From contig CAYSLU010000031.1 in NCBI GenBank assembly GCA_964431965.1, positions 1-50,358 on the forward strand: DNA of 50,358 bases. The letters are read 5' to 3'. The position numbers and the translations under genes were made by a program. Origin of the DNA: CAYSLU01 sp964431965 (lineage in GTDB: Bacteria > Verrucomicrobiota > Kiritimatiellia > CAIKKV01 > CAYSLU01). Below, one piece after another: positions 8,456 to 16,187 of the stretch. Each line of letters starts with the position of its first letter. Positions within the stretch are counted from its first letter, which is position 1. The notes under the pieces are model-generated. The model was not told the DNA's origin, did no database searches, and saw only the letters and a list, made by a program, of their open reading frames with translations.

Positions 8456-9913
8456 TCACCCGCGTTCGACGGGCAGGGGTACTGGCTGAGGATCCTCCGT
8501 CGCGATGCTCCAGGCCAGCAGCCGCTTCCGCAGCCCCTCCTCGACCCCCGCGTGAGCCGACGCTCCGGCCCGGTTGTGCAGTTCCCACGGATCGTGACGC
8601 AGGTCGTACAGTTCGTCGCGATCGCCCATCGGGTCGTGCACGTACTTCCAGTCCGCCGTCCGGACCATCTTGCGTCGGCCCTCGGCTTCGCGCCACTGGA
8701 GTGAGTCCCGGAAGGGGCAGCTCATCCGGCGGGCCGCTTCCATGGTGAAGAGGGGGCCTCCGGCACCGTATTCGGAGAAGGCGGCGGCGCGAGGCGAGGC
8801 GTCTGTCGCGGTCGGGAGCGGTTGTCCCTGCACCCAGCGTGGCGGCTCGATTCCCTGTAGGCGCAGCACCGTCGGCACGATGTCGACCAAGTTGGCCATG
8901 CCCGTGACACGTCGGCCGGCCGGAACGGCGCCCGGCCAGGAGATCAGGAGCGGGATGCGCGTCAGGCAATCGTAGAACCCGCCACCCTTGTCCATGATAC
9001 CGTGCTCGCCCAGGAAGTCGCCGTGGTCGGAACAGAACACTACGATGGTGCGCTCGCGGAGCCCGAGTTCCGTCAGGCTGTCCAGGATGCGGCCGATGGC
9101 GTCGTCGAGCATCGCGGTCATGGCGTAGTAGACGGCGATCTGTCGGCGAACATGCTCTTCGGGAGTGCCGTCGGTCCCGTGCATCCAGCGGAGGATGCGG
9201 GTCCGCTCCGGCGCGGCGTCCATTTCGTCCGCGCGGCGGGGAGGCAACGGCACGCGATCCCACGCGAACCGGGTGACATAGGAGCGGGGCGCCTCGATCG
9301 GCGAGTGCGGATCGGGGAATGAGACCCAGAGCGCGAACGGACGATCGCGCTGCGCGCGGAGCAGGCCGATCGTCTGCTCCGCGACGACCGAGGAGCCGTA
9401 GTGCTCGAGCGGGAAGTCCGTGATCGCATACGAGACGCTGTCCGACTGGCGTGGCATGTCGCCCCGGACGGCGTGGGCGGCGTTGATCGCCGTGACGCTT
9501 CGGCTCCATGGCTGGCCGGCATGGTGGGCGCCGGCGGCGATGCCCAGGTGGTCGATCTCGTTCCATGTGTCGAAGAGCGCCAGGTCCTCGGCACTACCGA
9601 AGCAGTGGTTCTTGCCGATGAAGCTGCAGTGGTAGCCCATGTCCTTCCACAGGCGGAAGGCGTGCGGTCGGCCCGGCCGCAGCAAGGTCTGGTTGCGGCG
9701 GCTGCCGTGCGTGTGCGGGTACTGGCCGGTCCAGAGCGATACCCGCGCCGGCACGCAAAGCGGATGCGGGGTGAAGGCGTGCTCGTAGCAGACGCCGTTG
9801 GCCGCCAGCCGGTCTAGGGATGGCGTGGGACAGAATGCGTTGCCGTACAGGCCGCACGCCCTCGCCGGGAGCTGGTCCGCGAGTATGACCAGGACGTTTG
9901 GCCGATCGCTCAT
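8456..9913 (-). CDS. Cys-type sulfatase (S1 family), gene 3 of the GH51 operon
   Basis: The 485-residue protein belongs to the alkaline phosphatase/sulfatase superfamily and should hydrolyse sulfate esters on a carbohydrate. The formylglycine motif C-V-P-A-R lies at residues 53-57, with Cys53 the residue to be oxidised. Metal ligands are visible as Asp13-Gln14 (Gln where many sulfatases have a second Asp) and Asp296-His297 in S-D-H-G-D. N-terminal P-N-V-L-V-I begins the fold directly and there is no signal peptide, so a cytoplasmic location is likely. The start lies 10 nt after the stop of the upstream sulfatase, and with the GH51 gene the three form one operon. Formylglycine formation would need an anSME or FGE encoded elsewhere. 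The C-terminus contains the usual D-W-K-Y and D-E-L-Y-D-L strands. The exact sulfatase subfamily was not determined. Confidence 0.9.
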   Translation of the reverse strand: MSDRPNVLVILADQLPARACGLYGNAFCPTPSLDRLAANGVCYEHAFTPHPLCVPARVSLWTGQYPHTHGSRRNQTLLRPGRPHAFRLWKDMGYHCSFIGKNHCFGSAEDLALFDTWNEIDHLGIAAGAHHAGQPWSRSVTAINAAHAVRGDMPRQSDSVSYAITDFPLEHYGSSVVAEQTIGLLRAQRDRPFALWVSFPDPHSPIEAPRSYVTRFAWDRVPLPPRRADEMDAAPERTRILRWMHGTDGTPEEHVRRQIAVYYAMTAMLDDAIGRILDSLTELGLRERTIVVFCSDHGDFLGEHGIMDKGGGFYDCLTRIPLLISWPGAVPAGRRVTGMANLVDIVPTVLRLQGIEPPRWVQGQPLPTATDASPRAAAFSEYGAGGPLFTMEAARRMSCPFRDSLQWREAEGRRKMVRTADWKYVHDPMGDRDELYDLRHDPWELHNRAGASAHAGVEEGLRKRLLAWSIATEDPQPVPLPVERG

Positions 9914-9923
9914 GCGCCCTCGC

Positions 9924-11279
9924 TCACAGGGGATACGGCGCCTTGATCCCGAAGTGCCGGGCCAGCGCCGGGCCCGGCAGGCAGGGATCGCCCCATCGGA
10001 TGAGGTGGTCTTCGGTCATCCGCTGGAGCCGGTCCCGCGTCGGCCGGAACGAGTCGGAATCGGCAAGATTCTCCAGCTGGTACGGGTCGTGCTCGTTGTC
10101 GAACACGAGCCACGGCTTCCGCTCGGTGGTCATGGAGAACGTGTAGCGCTCGGTGCGGACGCCCCGCCACGGCGGGACGGGGAGCTCGGGCCGGAACTGG
10201 TAGCGGCTGTAGAACGCCATGAAGACAGACTCGGGCCGCGGCGCGCCCGGGTCGCCGCGGAGCGCGGGCGAGAGATCGGCGCCCTCCACGACGCCCGGTA
10301 TCGGCCATCCCGCCATGCCGGCGAGGGTCGGCAGCAGGTCCACGGAACTGATCAGCGTGTCGCACCGACGGCCCGCGGGAAGGCCGCGCGGATAGCGGAC
10401 GAGCAGCGGGATGTAGGCGGACTCCTCGTAGGGCACGCACTTGTAGAGCAGCCCCTGCGACCACATCATGTCTCCATGATCGGACGTGAAGACCACGATC
10501 GTGTCGTCCGCCGCGCCGATCTCCTCGAGCTTGACGAGGAGGCGCCCGAGCATGTCGTCGAGTGACGTGATCTGCGCGTAGTAGTCGCGTGTCGTGGGGC
10601 GGTGCGACCACGCGGGGTCGAGTTCCTGGCGCGGGATGTCGCGGCAGTTGGGGCGGAACGTGATGGCGCTCTCGTCGTACATTCGGCGATACGCGTCCGG
10701 GACGACTTCGTACGGGTTGTGCGGGGGGCCCCATGAGACGGCCAGGCAGAAGGGCTCGGGGCGGCCCCGGTGCGCATCGAGGAACTCGAACGCGAGGTTC
10801 GTCTGCACCTCGGGCTCGTAGCCGGGGACGCGGATGACCTCGGGGGTGTCGCGGTGGAAGATGCACGCGTCGTAGGTGTGCCCGCAGTTGCGGACTGCCC
10901 AGAAGTCGTCGAACCCGAGCCGCCGCGGGCCGGGCGGGATGAATCCCTCGCGATCGCCCCCGTCCAGATGCCATTTGCCGATGTAGCCGGTCCGGTACCC
11001 CTGCGCCTTGGCGATCGTCCCGAGCGACGGCAGGTCGAAGCGGATCGGGGTGTCGTTGAACATGAGCCGGTGCGTGGTGGGATAGGTTCCCGTGAGCATC
11101 GTGCCGCGGTTCGGGCTGCAGATCGGGCACATCGCGTAGTGCCGCCCGGCCATCACCCCTTCCGCGGCCATCCGGTCCATGTTCGGCGTGATGACCTGCG
11201 GGTTGCCGGCGCAGCGCATGTCCATGCCGCGCATCTGGTCGGCGAAGACAAACAGGATGTTGGGGCGTCGGCTGCTCAT
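9924..11279 (-). CDS. Cys-type sulfatase (S1 family), gene 2 of the GH51 operon
   Basis: The 451-residue protein has the sulfatase signature C-S-P-N-R at residues 54-58 (Cys54 becomes formylglycine), Asp14-Gln15 near the N-terminus, G-K-W-H-L at 101-105 and S-D-H-G-D with Asp267-His268. These cover most of the expected metal and sulfate-binding residues. No signal peptide is present. Its ATG overlaps the TGA of the GH51 gene in an ATGA arrangement (11276-11279), so translation is probably coupled. It differs clearly from the neighbouring sulfatase in sequence, suggesting a different sulfated position or sugar rather than a recent duplication. The natural substrate is unknown; by context a sulfated arabinose-containing or related plant/algal glycan is plausible. 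Confidence 0.9.
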   Translation of the reverse strand: MSSRRPNILFVFADQMRGMDMRCAGNPQVITPNMDRMAAEGVMAGRHYAMCPICSPNRGTMLTGTYPTTHRLMFNDTPIRFDLPSLGTIAKAQGYRTGYIGKWHLDGGDREGFIPPGPRRLGFDDFWAVRNCGHTYDACIFHRDTPEVIRVPGYEPEVQTNLAFEFLDAHRGRPEPFCLAVSWGPPHNPYEVVPDAYRRMYDESAITFRPNCRDIPRQELDPAWSHRPTTRDYYAQITSLDDMLGRLLVKLEEIGAADDTIVVFTSDHGDMMWSQGLLYKCVPYEESAYIPLLVRYPRGLPAGRRCDTLISSVDLLPTLAGMAGWPIPGVVEGADLSPALRGDPGAPRPESVFMAFYSRYQFRPELPVPPWRGVRTERYTFSMTTERKPWLVFDNEHDPYQLENLADSDSFRPTRDRLQRMTEDHLIRWGDPCLPGPALARHFGIKAPYPL

Positions 11280-12847
11280 CGGATGTCGAACTCCAGGACG
11301 GTCATGCTGGCTGGCGGGAATGTGTAGTTGTCGCCGATCTCCTCGGTCCGGGTGGCGATGCCGACATTGTTCGGGCTGTCGAGCGTGTTGGCGGAGAGGA
11401 TGCTGCCGCCTGTGAGCTGGGATACCCGGGCGCTGCGCCGCCGGCTGTCCGCTCCGCGGATGGTCAGGCGGGCGGTGATCGGTCGGTCCTCAAGCTTCTG
11501 GACGACGGAGAGCGACAGCCGCCCGCGGGCGCGGTCAACGCTGGCCAGCACATCCAGGGCCGGAATGTCGGTGAAGTGCAGCAGTGAGGGCAGCTTCTCG
11601 TCCTTGGCCTTCTCCGGGTCCACGATCCCGCAGAAGAACCGCTCGTGCTTGGCGGAAAAGGTCGGCGCATCGACCAGCGTCTCCACCACGTCGCCGGAGT
11701 GGCCGTCGATCAGCAGCCGCTGGGGATACCAGATGGTCTGCCGCACCATCCGGCGCGGATCGGTCATGATCGAGGCGAGCGTGTTCGTGAGGATGCTGAT
11801 GTTCGACAGGGCGACCGTCCGGGTGTTGCGGAGAATGACGTGGAACAGGGTGGCTACCGTCAGCGCATCCATGAAGGTGAAGGTCTCCTCGAGGTCGTGC
11901 TCGGGGTCGTGCGTGCTGCGGTACCACACGTTCCACTCGTCGAGCGCGAGGCCGGGGCGCTCGCGAACGACCGGCGGGGCCCCCAGCTCGCGGTGGGTTT
12001 TCGGGTGGACCCCGAGCGCGCTGTCCATGGCCTCGTCGATCGCCGCGTTGACGGTGGTGATCATCTCCTCGAAGACGCGGTACGCGGCCATGCTGTCCCG
12101 GAAGATGGGGCGGCCGAAGTAGTTGTGGAACGAGATCATGTCGGCGAGGCCGATCGTCTCGAAGAGGACCGTCCGGTCCCACTCGGGGTTGGGGCGGCCG
12201 AGCCCGCAGACCACGACGCGAATGGTCGGATCGACGCGCTTCATCTGGAGAATGGCCTCGCGGCACCAGGCGGCGTAGGCCTCGGCGGACTTCTGGCCGG
12301 CTTGCCAGTTGCCGTAGATCTCGTTTCCGAGCCCGAAGAGCTTCACGCCGTACGGCGCGGGATGCCCGTGCGCGCGGCGCAGGTCGGCCCACCGGGTGGG
12401 GCGGTCGCTGTTCAGGTACTCGACCAGGTTCGCCGCGTCCTCGGGCGACTGCGTGTGGGCGTTGACCGTCAGGTACAGCTCGGCGCCCAGCTCGCGGCAC
12501 ATGGCCCACGCCTCGTGGATGCCGAAAGCCGTCGACTGCGGCACGCGCTGCGTCCGGAAGAGCTTCGCACGCGGACGCTGCTCGACGGGGCCGACCAGCT
12601 CCTGCCAGTCGAAGTAGGATGCGCCGCAGCCGCCGGGGTAGCGGATGTGCGTCGGCTTGAGCTCCCGCGTCGCCTCGAGCACGTCTGCGCGCAGGCCGTC
12701 GGGCCGGGAGAGCGGGTTCCCCGGATCATACAGCCCGCCGTTGATGCACGTGCCGGCGAGCTCGATGAACTGCCCGAAGAGCAGGTCGTGAATCGGTCCG
12801 TGCGGGCGGTGGGCCAGGACGAAGATCTCGGCTTGCGGGGTGGACAT
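11276..12847 (-). CDS. Alpha-L-arabinofuranosidase-like glycoside hydrolase (GH51 type)
   Basis: The 523-residue protein resembles GH51 retaining alpha-L-arabinofuranosidases, which remove terminal arabinofuranose from arabinan, arabinoxylan or related oligosaccharides. The acid/base Glu is at ~176 in G-L-G-N-E and the nucleophile Glu at ~304 in D-E-W-N-V-W-Y, both in typical contexts. The N-terminal R-Y-P-G-G strand (69-73) is also characteristic, and a C-terminal beta-sandwich follows. The start at 12847 is chosen because AGGAG lies about 9 nt upstream and the family N-terminus begins shortly after; a longer frame to 13096 would cover the promoter. There is no signal peptide. It is the first gene of the operon with two sulfatases, suggesting that its substrate carries sulfate. 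Activity on another furanoside is possible. Confidence 0.85.
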   Translation of the reverse strand: MSTPQAEIFVLAHRPHGPIHDLLFGQFIELAGTCINGGLYDPGNPLSRPDGLRADVLEATRELKPTHIRYPGGCGASYFDWQELVGPVEQRPRAKLFRTQRVPQSTAFGIHEAWAMCRELGAELYLTVNAHTQSPEDAANLVEYLNSDRPTRWADLRRAHGHPAPYGVKLFGLGNEIYGNWQAGQKSAEAYAAWCREAILQMKRVDPTIRVVVCGLGRPNPEWDRTVLFETIGLADMISFHNYFGRPIFRDSMAAYRVFEEMITTVNAAIDEAMDSALGVHPKTHRELGAPPVVRERPGLALDEWNVWYRSTHDPEHDLEETFTFMDALTVATLFHVILRNTRTVALSNISILTNTLASIMTDPRRMVRQTIWYPQRLLIDGHSGDVVETLVDAPTFSAKHERFFCGIVDPEKAKDEKLPSLLHFTDIPALDVLASVDRARGRLSLSVVQKLEDRPITARLTIRGADSRRRSARVSQLTGGSILSANTLDSPNNVGIATRTEEIGDNYTFPPASMTVLEFDIR

Positions 12848-12884
12848 CAGCGGCTCTCCTGTGCGGGTTCGAAAAGCGGATCCC

Positions 12885-12914
12885 CTTATAGCGGCGGCGG
12901 TGCGTCGGTTCCAA
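12885..12914 (-). promoter_or_regulatory. Sigma70-like promoter of the GH51-sulfatase operon
   Basis: On the minus strand, TTGGAA (12909-12914) and TATAAG (12885-12890) are separated by 18 nt. The -10 box lies 38 nt upstream of the GH51 start codon. It sits in the 100-bp gap after the HEPN gene. Confidence 0.55.
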
Positions 12915-12947
12915 GGGAAAAGAGCGGCGGGTGATCGCGAGAGCTCC

Positions 12948-13328
12948 TCACAGTCCGAATGATAGGCGGGCCGCCTTACGGAACGCCCGGCAAAGGGACC
13001 GAGCCCTTTGGGCTGTTGCTCGATCCGCCGACTCGCCGGGATAGCGGAAGTGGACGGCGAAGTCGGAGAGGTACGACAAGCCTGTTCGGTGGGCATCCCA
13101 GAGTGGCTCGGCGTCCAGGATCTGATCCAGCAAGGCCCCGAGATCGTGCACCTTCTCGACGTGTCGGCTGGCTTCGCACAGCCTGGCCTTGAGGTACTTC
13201 TCGGCGCATTGCTGCGCGTGGAAGCAGATGCCGTCGTAGCTGGGGTTCTTGCGCGCCCGAGACTCCCGCTCGACGATGGCGAAGTCGCCTTCCGCCTTGG
13301 CTATCCATTCAACGGCGAGGGGCTTCAT
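12948..13328 (-). CDS. HEPN-domain toxin-like protein (HepT/COG2250 type)
   Basis: The 126-residue all-helical protein has the HEPN hallmarks: a helix with C-F-H-A-Q-Q-C-A-E-K-Y-L-K-A at residues 35-48 and an R-x5-H element (Arg55, His61), which fits the R-x4-6-H motif of HEPN ribonucleases. In HepT/MntA systems the HEPN protein is an RNase or tRNase silenced when the MNT partner adds AMP near this motif. The usual target is a Tyr just after the R-x4-6-H motif; here the nearby sequence is H-D-L, so the modification site, if any, is unclear. The gene overlaps the MNT gene by 20 bp and follows it, so they should form one unit. Some COG2250 members have other roles, so toxicity is inferred rather than shown. 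Confidence 0.8.
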   Translation of the reverse strand: MKPLAVEWIAKAEGDFAIVERESRARKNPSYDGICFHAQQCAEKYLKARLCEASRHVEKVHDLGALLDQILDAEPLWDAHRTGLSYLSDFAVHFRYPGESADRATAQRARSLCRAFRKAARLSFGL

Positions 13329-13629
13329 ACATCAGTCGTCCCTTCGCCATAATGTCGCGTATGAAATCATCTCCCATTTCAAGACGCTCTTTGATCTTGG
13401 CCGGCGCGCGAACCAGCAGGTCCAAAGGAAAGCGTGGATGCAGTTTCAGTCGCATCTCGACGGACTTGTCAACGGGATGGACCTCCAGCGGCATGATAAC
13501 CAGCAGGTCGACGTCCGAATCGGAGCGAGGCTGTCCATACGCATACGACCCGAAAAGCACGATCTTCTGCGGACGGAACTCCTCTGCCAGTCGGCGGCTA
13601 AAGGCGGATATCTGCTTCATCGTGGTCAT
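13309..13629 (-). CDS. Minimal nucleotidyltransferase, MntA-like antitoxin
   Basis: The 106-residue protein has the minimal nucleotidyltransferase signature GS-x10-DxD (Gly27-Ser28, Asp39 and Asp41) and a third carboxylate at Asp70, so the catalytic triad looks intact. MNT proteins paired with HEPN partners transfer AMP to them and act as antitoxins (type VII toxin-antitoxin). The start at 13629 or 13620 cannot be separated: neither has a convincing ribosome site, and a good promoter lies just upstream, so the message may be nearly leaderless. A longer reading frame into the GH36 gene exists but lacks support. Gene order is MNT then HEPN. Confidence 0.85.
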   Translation of the reverse strand: MTTMKQISAFSRRLAEEFRPQKIVLFGSYAYGQPRSDSDVDLLVIMPLEVHPVDKSVEMRLKLHPRFPLDLLVRAPAKIKERLEMGDDFIRDIMAKGRLMYEAPRR

Positions 13630-13646
13630 GCGTGATTCTCGTATGC

Positions 13647-13675
13647 AATATATACCCGCGAATGGAGGGCGACAA
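13647..13675 (-). promoter_or_regulatory. Promoter of the MNT/HEPN pair with a small inverted repeat
   Basis: On the minus strand TTGTCG (13670-13675) and TATATT (13647-13652) are separated by 17 nt. The expected transcription start is about 10 nt from the 13629 ATG. A GTAT/ATAC inverted repeat (13641-13655) straddles the -10 box and could serve as an operator for autoregulation, though this is inference. Confidence 0.6.
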
Positions 13676-13735
13676 GGGGCGCCTTCGACACTTCGACACG
13701 CACTCCCGGTCGGGCGATCCCGAGAGGCGACCACT

Positions 13736-16159
13736 TCACCAGCAGACTTCCCACGGGGTTTCGCCAGCGGTGGTTGAGACCGGTAGCATGAGTGAGCCGC
13801 AGGCGCCAGCACGGGGGGCGACGGCATGTCCGGAGACGGTTGCGCAAGCCGGGCGCGCGGCGTGGCCGGCGATGACGATCCGGCCTTGCTGGCCGGCGGG
13901 TCGGCGCAATACGCCGCGAAGGGCATGGCCGTCCCAGGTGACATCCGACAACTCGGTCCCGCCACTCTGGTGGAAACTGGTCGCGGCGACCCATGGGTGA
14001 GGTCGGGCCGGGCGCACGACCAGCAGCTTGGCGGTCGGGCCGAAGAAGGAGACGTCCCACGCACCGGGCGGGGACGATTCGATCAGGGATTGCCGGTCGC
14101 CCGGATGCCGGTAGCCGCGCGGACTGCCGCGCTCGTACGGAGAGCAGCCAAGGAACTGGCCCGACCAGAACTCGTGCGTCCAATACGGCGTGTCCGTGCG
14201 CAGCCCGAGCCGCTCCAAGGGGAGCCGATACTGCGTGATCTGGCTGGCGGGCCGGCCGTCGGCGGGCCCGTAGTCGAACAGGCCGACGAGCGTCCACTCG
14301 TCCCATCCGCCGTTCACGCGGAGCGTCCAGGCGCGGGAGACGGGATCGGCTTCCTCCGCGGGGCGGGCGCCATCGCCGCCCTTGCACTGCGCGACGTAGT
14401 CCAGCGAGATCCGCTCGATCGGCTCGAACAGATCGATGGGCGTGGCCGTGCGCCCCAGCGGCGGCAGCGTGGCGGACAGCACTTCCCAGCGGTCCTCGGG
14501 CAGCGTGGTCAGGTCGTCGCCGACGTCCACCTGCCCGCCGCTCAGGAACGTGGCGGTGGCGCGCAGGCGGGCTTCCTCGATGGTGCCGGGCAGGCCGACG
14601 ACGAGGCAGGACGGCTGGATGACGCCCCAGCGGCCGTTCTTGAACAGGTGGCCGGCGAGGTTGCGGCCGTAGTCGGCGGCGAGGTGGGGCCAGCCGACGA
14701 AGCCCGAGTTGCCCGTGTCCTCGCACACGTAGAGCAGCGGGAATGCGCCGGTGCCCGGCATGTCCGGGCAGCCGCAGTTGAGGACGAGCGCGTCCGGCGC
14801 CGCCCGCCGCATCTCCTCCATGACGATGCGCATGCCGATTCGCGCGGCTTCGGCCCCGCCGCCCGCCACGATTCGCGGATCGTGCCGGGCGCGCAGCGAC
14901 GGGTTCAGCGCATTTCCGATGAAGTCGGGCTTGAAGTAGCGCACGCCGCGCTCCGCGAGCGAGCGGATCCGCTCGCGCAGCCACTGCTGCGCGCCGGGGT
15001 GGGTGAGGTCGAGCGCGTGCGTCTCGCCATGCGGCTCCCAGAACCACTGGCCGAGCGGAGCGGGCTTGGCTGCGCCGCTTCCGAGAAGCCATTCCGGGTG
15101 CGCCTTTACCACGGGATCGAGTGCGCTGATCGTAAACGGGGCCTTCCATGCCCCGAGCTGGAGGCCGAGGTCGTCCAGCTGCTCCGACAGCCACTTCAGC
15201 CCATGCGGGAACTGGTCGTTCTCCTCGAAGGCCGACGGGAGCTGCGCCCGCTCCCAGCCGAGGTCGGCCTCGATGATGGTGAGCCCCAGCGGCTTCAGGC
15301 GCTCGGCGGCCATGCGGGCGGTGGCGAGCATCCGATCTTCCGTGACGCCGAGCCGGTACGGATACCACGAGCACCATGAGACGGGCGGCCGCGGCAGGGG
15401 GCGGACGGCATGGCGGGCGGCGACCCGGTCGGCGTAGTCCGCCAGCAGCTCCAGCGGATCCGGGCCGGCCGTCAGCAGCAGGTCCTCGATGGCCGCTGCC
15501 TGGCCGGGATCGACGAGCACGTCGCCGCCGTCGAGCCACACGGTCCAGCCGTGCGGGAACTCGCCTGGCCGGCCGGACGTCGAGATGGATCCCAGCCAGC
15601 GTTCGGAAGACTCGAATCCAGCCAGGAATGCCTGCCGCGCCGCCCGATCGTATGCAGCCCAGCAGAACTGCGAGCAGAAATCCTGGGGCTTCTGCGATGA
15701 ATCCGGCTCCCCGGCTTCCGCCGCCGCCGCGACGGTCCGCTGGGCGAGCGAGCGGACGCGCGCCCAGTAGCCGCCCTGCTCGTAGATGCGAGCGTCCGCC
15801 GGGGCGGCGGCGGTCCGGGCCTGCCCGCCCCGCTTGTCGTCGAGCGTGAAGAGCTCGACGCAGGAGAGGGTGATCGGCTCGGCGAGGCCGTTGGCCAGGC
15901 GCGATGTCACGCGGACCGCCCCCCGCTCCGCGGGCCGGAACTGCTGGATGAGGGCGATGCCCTCGAAGTCCGAGGTGACCGTGAACCCGTCGGGGCTCCG
16001 CTCCGCGCGGCGGCTGGCGATGGGGCGCCACTGGCCCGCTAATTGGAGGCGGGCCGTCAGCGGGCCGATGCGGAAGGCGGGCCAGGACGGGCAGGCGACG
16101 ATCAGTCGCCCGTCGTCCACGTCCAGGCGGAACCGTCCCGATTCGAGTGCCGTATGCAT
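13736..16159 (-). CDS. GH36-like alpha-galactosidase family protein
   Basis: The 807-residue protein resembles clan GH-D (GH36/GH27 melibiase-like) enzymes, retaining alpha-galactosidases and relatives. An N-terminal beta-sandwich (about 1-255) precedes a TIM barrel that starts with W-C-S-W-Y (262-266). K-P-D (410-412) fits the nucleophile strand, with Asp412 the probable nucleophile. N-C-G-C-P (461-465) and C-E-D-T-G-N (479-484) fit the following barrel strands, with Asp481 a candidate acid/base. A C-terminal beta-domain follows. No signal peptide. The chosen ATG (16157-16159) is 28 nt after the lyase stop; no strong ribosome site is visible, so translation may depend on the upstream gene. 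Alpha-N-acetylgalactosaminidase or raffinose-synthase-like activity cannot be excluded. Confidence 0.75.
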   Translation of the reverse strand: MHTALESGRFRLDVDDGRLIVACPSWPAFRIGPLTARLQLAGQWRPIASRRAERSPDGFTVTSDFEGIALIQQFRPAERGAVRVTSRLANGLAEPITLSCVELFTLDDKRGGQARTAAAPADARIYEQGGYWARVRSLAQRTVAAAAEAGEPDSSQKPQDFCSQFCWAAYDRAARQAFLAGFESSERWLGSISTSGRPGEFPHGWTVWLDGGDVLVDPGQAAAIEDLLLTAGPDPLELLADYADRVAARHAVRPLPRPPVSWCSWYPYRLGVTEDRMLATARMAAERLKPLGLTIIEADLGWERAQLPSAFEENDQFPHGLKWLSEQLDDLGLQLGAWKAPFTISALDPVVKAHPEWLLGSGAAKPAPLGQWFWEPHGETHALDLTHPGAQQWLRERIRSLAERGVRYFKPDFIGNALNPSLRARHDPRIVAGGGAEAARIGMRIVMEEMRRAAPDALVLNCGCPDMPGTGAFPLLYVCEDTGNSGFVGWPHLAADYGRNLAGHLFKNGRWGVIQPSCLVVGLPGTIEEARLRATATFLSGGQVDVGDDLTTLPEDRWEVLSATLPPLGRTATPIDLFEPIERISLDYVAQCKGGDGARPAEEADPVSRAWTLRVNGGWDEWTLVGLFDYGPADGRPASQITQYRLPLERLGLRTDTPYWTHEFWSGQFLGCSPYERGSPRGYRHPGDRQSLIESSPPGAWDVSFFGPTAKLLVVRPARPHPWVAATSFHQSGGTELSDVTWDGHALRGVLRRPAGQQGRIVIAGHAARPACATVSGHAVAPRAGACGSLMLPVSTTAGETPWEVCW

Positions 16160-16187
16160 GGGGGACTGGGGGAATATGCCGCTGCTG

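Noticed and set aside
13630..14064. Longer N-terminus of the MNT protein reaching 14064
   Set aside because: The extra residues overlap the GH36-like gene and lack family similarity, and the promoter at 13647-13675 would lie inside the gene.
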